Below are positions 36,488 through 44,694 of a stretch of DNA of 64,000 nucleotides, piece by piece. How positions within the stretch are numbered: the stretch's first letter is position 1; each line of letters starts with the position of its first letter. The DNA comes from Poriferisodalis sp965205175 (GTDB lineage: Bacteria; Actinomycetota; Acidimicrobiia; Acidimicrobiales; Poriferisodalaceae), in the NCBI RefSeq assembly GCF_965205175.1, contig NZ_OZ242038.1:2170001-2234000 (forward strand), read 5' to 3'. The notes below the pieces were generated by a model. It had not been told where the DNA came from, made no database searches, and saw only the letters and a program-made list of their open reading frames with translations. The translations under genes and the position numbers were made by a program.

Positions 36488-37921
36488 TCATCGGCGGCGC
36501 CTCAACAACGCGGCCACCGCAGCGGAGGCGCGGGCGGGAATCGGCAGAAAACGCCCTTGCTGGGCAACTCTCGGGCCCGCCACGAGCAGCATGCGGGCAA
36601 CCACGAACAGCGCAATCGCAATGTGCGCCCCGGCCATGACGAAGTAGAACGCGTCGAGCGTGATCGACATCGCCAGCGCAGCGCAGATCGGACCGATGGT
36701 CGCGCCCACCCCGTTCATTCGCACCAGCACGGCGCTGGCGCCTGCCCGCTGGCCGTCCCGCAGCCAGTCGTTGGTCTGAGCCACGGCCAGCGAGTAGATC
36801 GGATACGCGAACGCCCCCATCACGGCCATGACCGCGACCCCGGCCACGCTGCTCTCCGCCAGTGCCGGCATGACCAAGCACGCAGTGCCCGCAATGGAGG
36901 CCGCCAGCACGATGACGATGCGCCGGGGCACGCGATCCGAGAGGCGTCCGAGCGGGAGCTGGCCGAACAGGCTGCCGATCATCGGCGCCGCCACGAAGGT
37001 TGCTACGCCCACCGGCGACAGTCCGCGCGCGGCGGCGTACACGGTGCCGATGGCGGAGATCGATCCGAGCGCGGCCCCGACCAGGAACGCCACGACCACG
37101 CCGGTCGGCGCAGTCTGCATGAGCGTTCGCAGGCCGACTCGCTCCGGGACGATCACCGGCGGGTTGGCCGACGCCGACAGCGACATCGGCACCAGGGCAA
37201 GCGATACCAGCACGGAGGTCAGTGCGAAGAGGGCGAATCCGTTGGCATCGGCGGCTGCCACCATGAACTGCCCCGTGGCAATGGCGCCCATCGTGATGAC
37301 CATGTACCGCGCCAGCATCCGGCCGCGGTTCTCGTTCGTCGCCAGTTCGTTCAGCCACGTCTCGGCCACCACGAGCAGTGCAGCGAAACAGATCCCCCAC
37401 AGGAACCGGCCCGCACCCCACACCAACGGGTTGACCCACACTGCCTGCACGAGCACCACGCTGCTGCCGGCCGAGGCCAGAGCGGCGAAGACTCGTACAT
37501 GGCCGACCTGCCGCAGCAAGCTGGGCGCCGCGGCAGCTCCGACCAAGAACCCGACGAAGTTCATGGCCATCACCAGGCCCGCAACCGTCGAGCCGAAGCC
37601 TTCGGATTCCGCACGCACCCCGAGCAAGGTGTTCTGCAGGCCGTTGCCCGCCATCAGCAGTGCTATGCCGACGAACAGGGCCGTGCTGCGGGCGGCGGGC
37701 GAAGCAAGTGCCGGTCCGCCGGCGTGCGGTTCAGGGGTCGCCGCGCGTCCGGCTCTGCGAAGCTCGCGAGCGGCCAGTGAACGGGCGCGTTCGAGCGCAC
37801 GAGTGCGGCGAGTGACACGAACCGTAGCGCTTCTGGCCGGGCCTGAGCTGACCGGGTCGGGTGGTGTTTCGTCGTAGCTCGGAGTGGGCGACTGCGATGG
37901 CGGCGGGGCCTGCGCAGACAT
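36488..37921 (-). CDS. MFS transporter
   Basis: A 477-residue major facilitator protein with twelve predicted spans after an N-terminal cytoplasmic extension of about 75 residues. The A-like loops are RMLARYMVITMGAI and the second-half GQLPLGRLSDRVPRRIV, the classic cytoplasmic motif. The substrate is unknown. It lies only 6 bp after the formate dehydrogenase Fe-S gene, so it is probably in the same transcript and may move a substrate or product of the C1 pathway. Its last 24 residues recur as an orphan coding tail at 22927-23013. Confidence 0.9.
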   Translation of the reverse strand: MSAQAPPPSQSPTPSYDETPPDPVSSGPARSATVRVTRRTRALERARSLAARELRRAGRAATPEPHAGGPALASPAARSTALFVGIALLMAGNGLQNTLLGVRAESEGFGSTVAGLVMAMNFVGFLVGAAAAPSLLRQVGHVRVFAALASAGSSVVLVQAVWVNPLVWGAGRFLWGICFAALLVVAETWLNELATNENRGRMLARYMVITMGAIATGQFMVAAADANGFALFALTSVLVSLALVPMSLSASANPPVIVPERVGLRTLMQTAPTGVVVAFLVGAALGSISAIGTVYAAARGLSPVGVATFVAAPMIGSLFGQLPLGRLSDRVPRRIVIVLAASIAGTACLVMPALAESSVAGVAVMAVMGAFAYPIYSLAVAQTNDWLRDGQRAGASAVLVRMNGVGATIGPICAALAMSITLDAFYFVMAGAHIAIALFVVARMLLVAGPRVAQQGRFLPIPARASAAVAALLRRRR

Positions 37922-37927
37922 CGACAG

Positions 37928-38935
37928 CTAGCGATCCGTCGACGGGGCCGCAGACAGATCGAGTGCCGGCGCATGCACGTATTGCCAGCCGAACCGGCCT
38001 TTGATGCACAGATGACCGCTGGTCACCGAATGGTCCGCCGGCGAGGTGACCTTCACGATGCGTTCGTCTTGGACATGCAGTTCGAGGTTGCAGCCGACGC
38101 CGCAGTAGGAGCACACGGTGGTGGTGACCGTCTGTTCGTCGGGACGCCACTCCCCCGCGGCGCGCAAGTCGAACTCGGTGCGGAACTGCAGCGCACCGGT
38201 CGGGCACACCGCGACACAGTTGCCGCAGTACACGCAGGCGCTCTGGGGAAGCTCGGTGTCGTACTCGGTGCGAATGCGTGCGTCGAAGCCGCGTCCTGCC
38301 ACCGCAATCGCGAAGGTGTGCTGGGCATCGTCGCCGCAGGCTTCCACGCACTTGTAGCACAGCACGCACCGGTCGTAGGCCCGGATGTACAGATCGTCTT
38401 GCACGCGCACCGGCTCTTCGACACGTCGGGGCCCGAGTTCGTGCCCGTTGTCCGTTGCGTCTTCGGGCGCCGGCGCCGTCGTTGCCGCGTCCGCGCAGCT
38501 CTGATTGGCCAGGGCGCTTGGGTACCGTGACGGGTCAGCTCCGTAGTGCTGCGACCAAGCGGCGATCTCGGGTGCCTGCGAGAGATCGTTCGCAGAGCCG
38601 AGGAACTCCAGCACCATGCGCCGGCTGTGTCGGACACGTTCGGAGTCGGTGCAGATGCGCATGTCCGCTTCTGCGGGACGAGAGCAGGCCGGCACCAGCG
38701 TGCGCGAGCCTTCGAGCTCCACCACGCAGAGACGGCACGCGTTGGCCGCAGTGAGGTTGGGCGCCCAGCAGATCGTGGGCGTGTCCACGCCGGCTGCCGT
38801 GCAGGCAGCCAAGACCGAGGCGCCTCGTTCCACCGTCACGTCGCATCCGTCGATGCTCAGCGTCACCGGGTTCGCGGCTTCATCGGTGGCTTTGCCCGAT
38901 GCAGCCGGGGCCACGTGCGCAAGGGCCGCATTCAT
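37928..38935 (-). CDS. Formate dehydrogenase Fe-S subunit (detached N-terminal part of alpha)
   Basis: A 335-residue protein that equals the front third of a NAD-dependent FDH alpha chain. It has a [2Fe-2S] domain (CWAPNLTAANACRLC and ACSRP), the NuoG-type His-ligated loop region, two ferredoxin-type [4Fe-4S] motifs (CVLCYKCVEAC; CVYCGNCVAVCPTGAL), and a molybdopterin-enzyme [4Fe-4S] motif (CSYCGVGCNLEL ... HLCIKGRFGW). The last motif normally opens the catalytic domain of the same chain. Here it ends the protein, and the Mo domain is the separate gene at 40718. It overlaps the NuoEF-like gene by 4 bp. Confidence 0.9.
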   Translation of the reverse strand: MNAALAHVAPAASGKATDEAANPVTLSIDGCDVTVERGASVLAACTAAGVDTPTICWAPNLTAANACRLCVVELEGSRTLVPACSRPAEADMRICTDSERVRHSRRMVLEFLGSANDLSQAPEIAAWSQHYGADPSRYPSALANQSCADAATTAPAPEDATDNGHELGPRRVEEPVRVQDDLYIRAYDRCVLCYKCVEACGDDAQHTFAIAVAGRGFDARIRTEYDTELPQSACVYCGNCVAVCPTGALQFRTEFDLRAAGEWRPDEQTVTTTVCSYCGVGCNLELHVQDERIVKVTSPADHSVTSGHLCIKGRFGWQYVHAPALDLSAAPSTDR

Positions 38936-40725
38936 GACGCCTGCTCGCTCAGCAGGTCCAGCCGCAGCGCAGAGCTCACCGCAGAGGCCGCCGTGTGGCC
39001 CAGTCCGCAGATGGACGCGTCGCCCATGGCGGCCGCGATGTCGTCGAGCAGTCTGCGCTGAGGCGCGGTCGGCCCGCCCGAACGTCGGATCTGCGTCACC
39101 AGTTCATGCTGGCGCACGGTGCCGATGCGACACGGCACGCACTGACCGCAGGATTCGTCGCGGAAGAACTTGGCCAGCCGCTCCACCACCGCACCCAGGT
39201 TGGCCGTGTCATCGAAGACCATGACTGCGCCTGAGCCGAGCGTCGTTCCTGCCGCACGTGCGCCTTCCAGCGACAGCGGCAGCTCCTCGGCGTCGGCGCC
39301 GACGAAGCTGCCTGCAGCTCCCCCCAGCAGCACCGTTGCCAGTGTGTCACCCACGCCGCCGGCCAGCCTCAGCAGCTCGCCCAGCGGCGTCCCGAAGGGC
39401 ACCTCGTAGAGCCCGGGCGTGCGGACATGGCCCGACACACAGAACAGCTTGGTCCCCGGCGAGTCCTGCGTTCCCACGCTGCGGTAGGCGTCGGGGCCGA
39501 TCCGCAGCACCTCCATGACATTCAGCAGCGTCTCCGGGTTGTTCACGACCGTGGGACGACCGAACAGGCCATGTGTGGTCGGGTACGGCGGCTTGTTGCG
39601 GGGCTCGCCTCGGTAGCCCTCCAGCGAGTTGAACAGCGCCGTCTCCTCGCCGCAGATGTAGGCGCCGGCACCCCTGCGCAGCTCGATGTCAAAGGGTTGT
39701 CCCGACCCGGCCGCGTCGTCGCCCAGCCAGCCGGCGTCTCGGGCCTGCGCCATGGCGTTCTGGAGCCGTTGCGTGGCCAATGGGTACTCGCCTCGGATGT
39801 AGATCCAGCCCTGCTGCGCGCCGACGACCAAGCCCGCCACGACCATCGACTCGATGATCGCCGAGGGCGTCAGCTCGCACAGCAGTCGATCCTTGAACGT
39901 CCCCGGCTCGGACTCGTCGATGTTGGCGACGACATGCTTGGGGCCGGGCGCATCGGCCACTGCGCGCCACTTGACGCCTGTGGGGAATGCAGCTCCGCCT
40001 CGTCCAGACAGACCCGCCGCGGCAATCTGCGCAATGATCTCGTCGGCGCTCAGCCGTAGGGCCGCGTCGATCGCTGCTCCCCCACCGCGCCGCAGGTACT
40101 CCTCCAGCGAAGCGTTCTCGTCGTGCGGTCGGCGCGGTTCGACCATCTGGCGCAGCACACTCGGCGCATCGGCATTCGACGCCGTGACGCTGACGACCGG
40201 TGACGCCGCCGCGCGCTCGTCGGCGGGCACGCGGTCGGGTTCGCGTCGGCCGTGGATGAACATCGCAGGCGCCCGCTCACACTGTCCGAGGCACGACGCC
40301 TCGTGTACCGGGAGGCCCTGCGTGCGCAGCTGGTCGGCCAGCAGCTCGGCACCGGCCAGCATGCAGATCGGATCGGCGCACACATGGCGAACACTGAGGC
40401 CGTCAGCGGCTGGGGCTGGAGCTTCGGTGCGGAACATCTCGTAGAAGGTGGCCACGCCGTAGGCCTCCGCCGGCGGCACCCCGAGCAGGCGACCGACGAA
40501 GTTGAGGCCGCCCGGGCTGATCCAGCCGGATTCTCGCTGGAGCGCATGCAGCGCCGGCAACAGCAAGTGCCGCAGATGCTTGCGGCGACGCGTCCCGCCG
40601 CGCACGGCTCGCGGATGCTCGACGACCACGGCGCCCGAGTGCGCATCGTCCAGGTCGAGCGCAGTCAGCACCGCGTGGCGCTCGGCCGCTGTCGGTGCTG
40701 CGTCGGAGAAGTGCAGATCAGCCAC
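38932..40725 (-). CDS. Formate dehydrogenase diaphorase subunit (NuoE-NuoF fusion)
   Basis: A 597-residue fusion. The NuoE-like part (about residues 35-185) has a [2Fe-2S] set spread over VCADPIC and SCLGQCERAP. The NuoF-like part (about 205-590) has GLSGRGGAAFPTGVKW for FMN, YICGEETALFNSLEG for NAD, and the [4Fe-4S] set DESCGQCVPCRIGT. It takes electrons from the formate site and reduces NAD+, as FdsB does in soluble NAD-dependent FDH. It overlaps the catalytic gene by 8 bp and the Fe-S gene by 4 bp, so all three are co-translated. Confidence 0.93.
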   Translation of the reverse strand: MADLHFSDAAPTAAERHAVLTALDLDDAHSGAVVVEHPRAVRGGTRRRKHLRHLLLPALHALQRESGWISPGGLNFVGRLLGVPPAEAYGVATFYEMFRTEAPAPAADGLSVRHVCADPICMLAGAELLADQLRTQGLPVHEASCLGQCERAPAMFIHGRREPDRVPADERAAASPVVSVTASNADAPSVLRQMVEPRRPHDENASLEEYLRRGGGAAIDAALRLSADEIIAQIAAAGLSGRGGAAFPTGVKWRAVADAPGPKHVVANIDESEPGTFKDRLLCELTPSAIIESMVVAGLVVGAQQGWIYIRGEYPLATQRLQNAMAQARDAGWLGDDAAGSGQPFDIELRRGAGAYICGEETALFNSLEGYRGEPRNKPPYPTTHGLFGRPTVVNNPETLLNVMEVLRIGPDAYRSVGTQDSPGTKLFCVSGHVRTPGLYEVPFGTPLGELLRLAGGVGDTLATVLLGGAAGSFVGADAEELPLSLEGARAAGTTLGSGAVMVFDDTANLGAVVERLAKFFRDESCGQCVPCRIGTVRQHELVTQIRRSGGPTAPQRRLLDDIAAAMGDASICGLGHTAASAVSSALRLDLLSEQAS

Positions 40726-42718
40726 GGCGGCCGACGGTTCCCAGCAGTTCGATTCTCACAGCGGCCGCCTTGAACTCCGCTGTGCCGCTGCGAACATCGG
40801 TGACGTCGTTCGTGAGCAGATTCGCATCGGCGAGCTCCGGGAAGTGGAACGTGGTGAAGACCAGGCCCTCGGGCAGGCGAGCGGTGATCCGTGCGTTCGT
40901 GTCCACCGAACCTCGGGGCGAGCTGACTCGCACTGCGTCGCCGTTCGCAATCCCGAGTGCCGACGCATCCGCAGGACTGATCTCGATGGCATCGCCGGAA
41001 CGGATCGGCGACGCATAGCCGGCGGACTGCACGCCGGTGTTGTAGGAGTCCAGCACGCGGCCAGTGGTCAGCCGCAGCGGGAACTCCTCGCTCAGCGCCT
41101 CAGCAGGCGGGCGGTGCGTGACCGCCGAGAAGGGCGCAGCCTCGTGGCCGTCCAGGTCGTGCTGCCAGAGCCAGCTGTGCAGGAACTCCGTGCCGGGATG
41201 CTCCTCGTGCGGGCACGGCCACTGCAAGCCGCCGCTTGCCTCGAGCCGGTCCCAGCTCAGCCCGCCGTGCAACGGCGACAGCGAGCGCATCTCATCCCAC
41301 AGTCCCTGCGCCGAAGTCGCTCCCCACTGCGCGCCCATGCGCTGCGCCAGCTCCGCAATGATGCCGACGTCGTCGCGGGCGTCGCCTTGCGGGGCCAGCG
41401 CGGCGCGCACACGTTGGACCCGGCGTTCGGACGAGGTCACCGTTCCTTCACTGCACGCCCAGCCGGGCGCAGCCGGCAGCACGACATCGGCCATGCGAGC
41501 GGTGCGCGTCAGCGAGATGTCCTGGACGATCAGCAGGTCCAGTGCCCCGAGCAGCCTGCGAGCATGTGCCACATTGGCCTCGGAATCGGCCGGATTCTCG
41601 CCGATGACGTACAGCGCCCGCAGCTCGCCGCAATCCATGGCATCGAACATCTCGGTGAGGTTCTTGCCTGGCTCGGGATTCAGCGCGCAGTCCCAGGCGC
41701 GCTCATAACGCGCTCGCACCTGCGGATCGGCGAGCGGCTGGAAGCCCGGCAATCGGTCAGGCAACGCTCCCATGTCGCCGCCGCCCTGCACGTTGTTCTG
41801 GCCCCGCAGAGGCACCAGACCGCAGCCGCGACGGCCGACATGTCCGGTGAGCAGCGCCAAGTTGCACAGCGCCAGCACGTTCTCCACAGCAGTGTGATGC
41901 TCGGTGATGCCCAACGTCCACAGGATCTGCGCCCGGGGCGCTGTGGCGTAGGCGTGAGCCATTTCCGCGATGGCGCCAGCCGGGACTCCGGTCAGCCGCT
42001 CGCCCTCCTCCAGCGTGAACGGCGCAACCGACGACGCGAAGGCATCGAATCCCGTGGTCGCCCGTTCGATGAACGACTGATCGTGCATGCCTTGAGCGAT
42101 GATCTCACGAGCCACTGCATTGGCCATGGCTATGTCGGTGCCCACGTCGAGGCCGAGCCAAAGGTCAGCGAACTCTGCCGAGGAGGTACGGCGCGGGTCC
42201 ACCGCGTACAGCGCCGCGCCGTTGTCGAGGCCGCGCAGCAGGTGGTGGAACAAGATGGGATGTGCCTCTCGAGCATTGGAGCCCCACAGCAGGATCACAT
42301 CGGTCTCGGCGAGTTCCGCATAGGAACTCGTCCCGCCCCCGAGTCCGAATACCGTCGCCAGACCGACGACTGACGGGGCGTGTCAGGTGCGATTGCACGA
42401 ATCGATGTTGTTGGACGTCAGCACCGTCCGCATGAACTTCTGGGCGGCGTAGTTCATCTCGTTCGTGCTCTTCGAGCACGAGAACATGCCGACGCCGCCG
42501 GCGCCGTGTTGTTGAGTGGCGGCGCGCAGCCCCGAGGCGGCACGATCGAGCGCATCGTCCCACGTCGTCGGCCGCAAGATGCCCCCGTCGCGCACCAGCG
42601 GTGTGTCGAGCCGGGCAACAGGCGGCTCGCGACGTCTCGTCGGTGCAGTTGCGGTTCGTGCCGCGCCTGCTCGTGCGCTCATTCGTGCCGTGTCGCGTGC
42701 AGTGTCTCCCCGTTGCAT
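40718..42718 (-). CDS. fdhA: Formate dehydrogenase catalytic subunit, selenocysteine-containing
   Basis: The gene is split in two open frames by one TGA at 42383-42385, in frame and within the active site. Reading it as selenocysteine gives SCNRT-U-HAPSVVGLATVFG, where known NAD-dependent FDH chains have Cys or Sec at exactly this place. Length is 666 residues, Sec at residue 112. ATG 42718 is chosen because GGGGAG lies 6 nt upstream. The molybdopterin domains follow (LLWGSNAREAHP; LTTGRVLDSYNTGVQS). It oxidises formate to CO2 on a Mo/W-bis-MGD centre. The proximal [4Fe-4S] domain is missing here and is supplied by the gene at 37928. Confidence 0.88.
42346..42385 (-). promoter_or_regulatory. 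UGA codon and SECIS-like hairpin
   Basis: After the UGA the RNA folds as CGUC/GACG (extendable by two wobble pairs) around a loop holding GGUCUG. Eighteen bases separate the UGA from GGUCU, the same distance as in E. coli fdhF, whose apical loop also contains GGUCU and binds SelB. Part of the match is forced by the conserved protein sequence, so it supports rather than proves selenocysteine insertion. Confidence 0.65.
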
Positions 42719-42862
42719 CGTCACTCCCCGCTCATGAACGCGCCCGCGGTGAGGCCATCGGGAGCGCCATGCTGCACGCAATGCTATGAGCGCCGTGGTC
42801 GCCGCAATGGTGAACCCATGATGGACGTTGGGACGATCAGCAGCTGGACAACGAGCACGGCG

Positions 42863-43906
42863 TCATGTGCTCGTCGGACCGGACTCGCCGGACTCGTCGC
42901 GTCGGTCCCGCCGCCGTCGGATCTCGTCACAGACGGCCGGCACCACCTCGTGCAGATCCGCAATGACGGCGTAGCCCGCCTTGGTGACCATGTTGGCTTC
43001 AGGGTCGATGTTGATGGCGAGGACGTTCTTCGAGCCCATAGCGCCGACCCAGTGCTGAATGGCGCCGGAGATGCCGCAAGCGATGTAGATCTCCGGAGCA
43101 ATCCGGGTGCCGGTCTGGCCGACTTGGTCAGCATGGGAACGCCAGCCGTTGTTCGTGACGGCGCGCGAACAGCCGACGCGTCCGCCGAGCAGTTCGGCGA
43201 GCTCTTCGAGTCGGGCGAATCCGTCAGCGGAGCCCACGCCGCGGCCGCCCGACACCACCACCGTCGCAGTGGACAATGTGATCCCGCCGGTGCGGTCCAC
43301 CCGTTTGCGCACCAGAGTTCGCTCCGCAGCGGGCCCCAGCTCGGGCGCCAAGACGGAGACTGTCGCTTGAGCAGCATGCACATCGGGCGGGTCGGACGCG
43401 TCGGCGGCGACAGCGTGCTGAGCGACGGTCAGCAGCGGCAAGGGGGACTCCAGCGTCACATCCTCGACCAGCGAGCCGCCCCATTGGAGCCTGCTGACGG
43501 TCCACGGCGTGCCGGGCTCGATGCGCACGCAGTTGGCCACCAGCGGCACGTCGAGACGCGCAGCGAGCTGTGCCATCGCTTCGGCACCGCGGTCGGTGCC
43601 TGCGGCGACCATGGCGCTCGGTCGAGCATGCTCGGCAACAGCAGCCAGCGACATGCCCCAAGCATCGGGTCCGTAGTCGGCGAGCAGCTCGTGCCTGCAG
43701 CAGTGTACGACCGACGCGCCGTGAGCTGTGCAGACAGCAGTCAGCTCGTCTCCGTGCGCCTCGAACAGCGCATCGTCGCCGAGCAGGACGGCTTCGACGT
43801 GGGTGCCGAGGTCGGCTGCCAGCGTGTTGGCCACCCTGAGGGCTTCGAGGGCACTGCCAGGCACGATGCCACGGTGCTGCTCGACGAGCACAGCGACGCC
43901 GCTCAC
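42863..43906 (-). CDS. etfA: Electron transfer flavoprotein subunit alpha
   Basis: A 347-residue ETF alpha chain. The C-terminal FAD domain is complete: VVVSGGRGVGSADGFARLEELA, SRAVTNNGWRSHADQVGQTG, PEIYIACGISGAIQHWVGAM, NVLAINIDPEANMVTKAGYAVIADL. With EtfB it would take electrons from the dimethylglycine dehydrogenase-like enzyme encoded upstream and pass them to a quinone reductase not in the window. Its ATG overlaps the etfB stop. A 144-bp gap then separates it from fdhA. Confidence 0.95.
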   Translation of the reverse strand: MSGVAVLVEQHRGIVPGSALEALRVANTLAADLGTHVEAVLLGDDALFEAHGDELTAVCTAHGASVVHCCRHELLADYGPDAWGMSLAAVAEHARPSAMVAAGTDRGAEAMAQLAARLDVPLVANCVRIEPGTPWTVSRLQWGGSLVEDVTLESPLPLLTVAQHAVAADASDPPDVHAAQATVSVLAPELGPAAERTLVRKRVDRTGGITLSTATVVVSGGRGVGSADGFARLEELAELLGGRVGCSRAVTNNGWRSHADQVGQTGTRIAPEIYIACGISGAIQHWVGAMGSKNVLAINIDPEANMVTKAGYAVIADLHEVVPAVCDEIRRRRDRRDESGESGPTST

Positions 43907-44685
43907 AGCACTCCCAGTTCGTCCAGCAAGTCCACCACCGCGGGTGCGGCCGCAGCGCTGTCACCCAGCACGACCGTGGTGCCGGCGGCTTCGGGCGGTC
44001 GGCGCAGACGCACCCGCGCTTGGCCGCCTGCTTCGGTATCCGACGCGCCGTCCAGGACTTGGATCTGCGCCCTGCGCGAGGCGAGCCGTCCCTTCATGGT
44101 CGGATAGCGGGGCAGATTGATGCCCTCCTTGACGCCGAGCGCGCACGGTGACTCCAGCTCATACACCTCGTGGCCGGCGTCGGTCTCACGCCGCGCTGTG
44201 AAGCCGCGCTCGTGCCGCTCGATCCCCTTGATGCCGTTGACGATCGGTCGCCCGAGCGCGTGGGCCACTCGGATGCCGACCTGGAAGTTGCCCCCGTCTG
44301 CGGATTCGTTGCCGAACAAGATGAGGTCGAACTGCCCTCCGGCGGCTTCGAGTTCTCGCACGGCTGCGGTGAGGGCAGCCGCCGTCCGCTGCGGATCCCA
44401 GTCCAGACCGCCGTTCGCGGCCACCAGCGCGAACTCCGTTCCGCCGACGCCGGCGGCATAGCGCAGCTGCTCGGTCGCGGCCTCGGGGCCCAGCGTGAGC
44501 ACCACCACACCGTGGCCGTCGCCTTCGAGTCCCTCGACGATCTGAACGGCCTCCTCGAGCGCGCACTCCTCGTGCGGACTGGTGGTGAACCCCAAGTGCG
44601 CGGTGTCCACCTGCCGGCCGTCGGCGGCGACGTTGATGCGCGCACCCACCGCAGGCACCCGCTTCACGCAGACCAGGATGCGCAC
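43903..44685 (-). CDS. etfB: Electron transfer flavoprotein subunit beta
   Basis: A 260-residue ETF beta chain starting MRILVCVKRVPAVGARINV. It includes the domain-II segments HEECALEEAVQIVEG, VVLTLGPEAATEQLRYA, ADGGNFQVGIRVAHALGRP and NLPRYPTMKGRLASRRAQI, the last being the region of the ETF recognition loop. It follows the flavoprotein dehydrogenase gene by 9 bp and overlaps etfA, giving the order dehydrogenase-etfB-etfA, which matches demethylating flavoprotein operons. Confidence 0.95.
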   Translation of the reverse strand: MRILVCVKRVPAVGARINVAADGRQVDTAHLGFTTSPHEECALEEAVQIVEGLEGDGHGVVVLTLGPEAATEQLRYAAGVGGTEFALVAANGGLDWDPQRTAAALTAAVRELEAAGGQFDLILFGNESADGGNFQVGIRVAHALGRPIVNGIKGIERHERGFTARRETDAGHEVYELESPCALGVKEGINLPRYPTMKGRLASRRAQIQVLDGASDTEAGGQARVRLRRPPEAAGTTVVLGDSAAAAPAVVDLLDELGVL

Positions 44686-44694
44686 GAAGACGGC

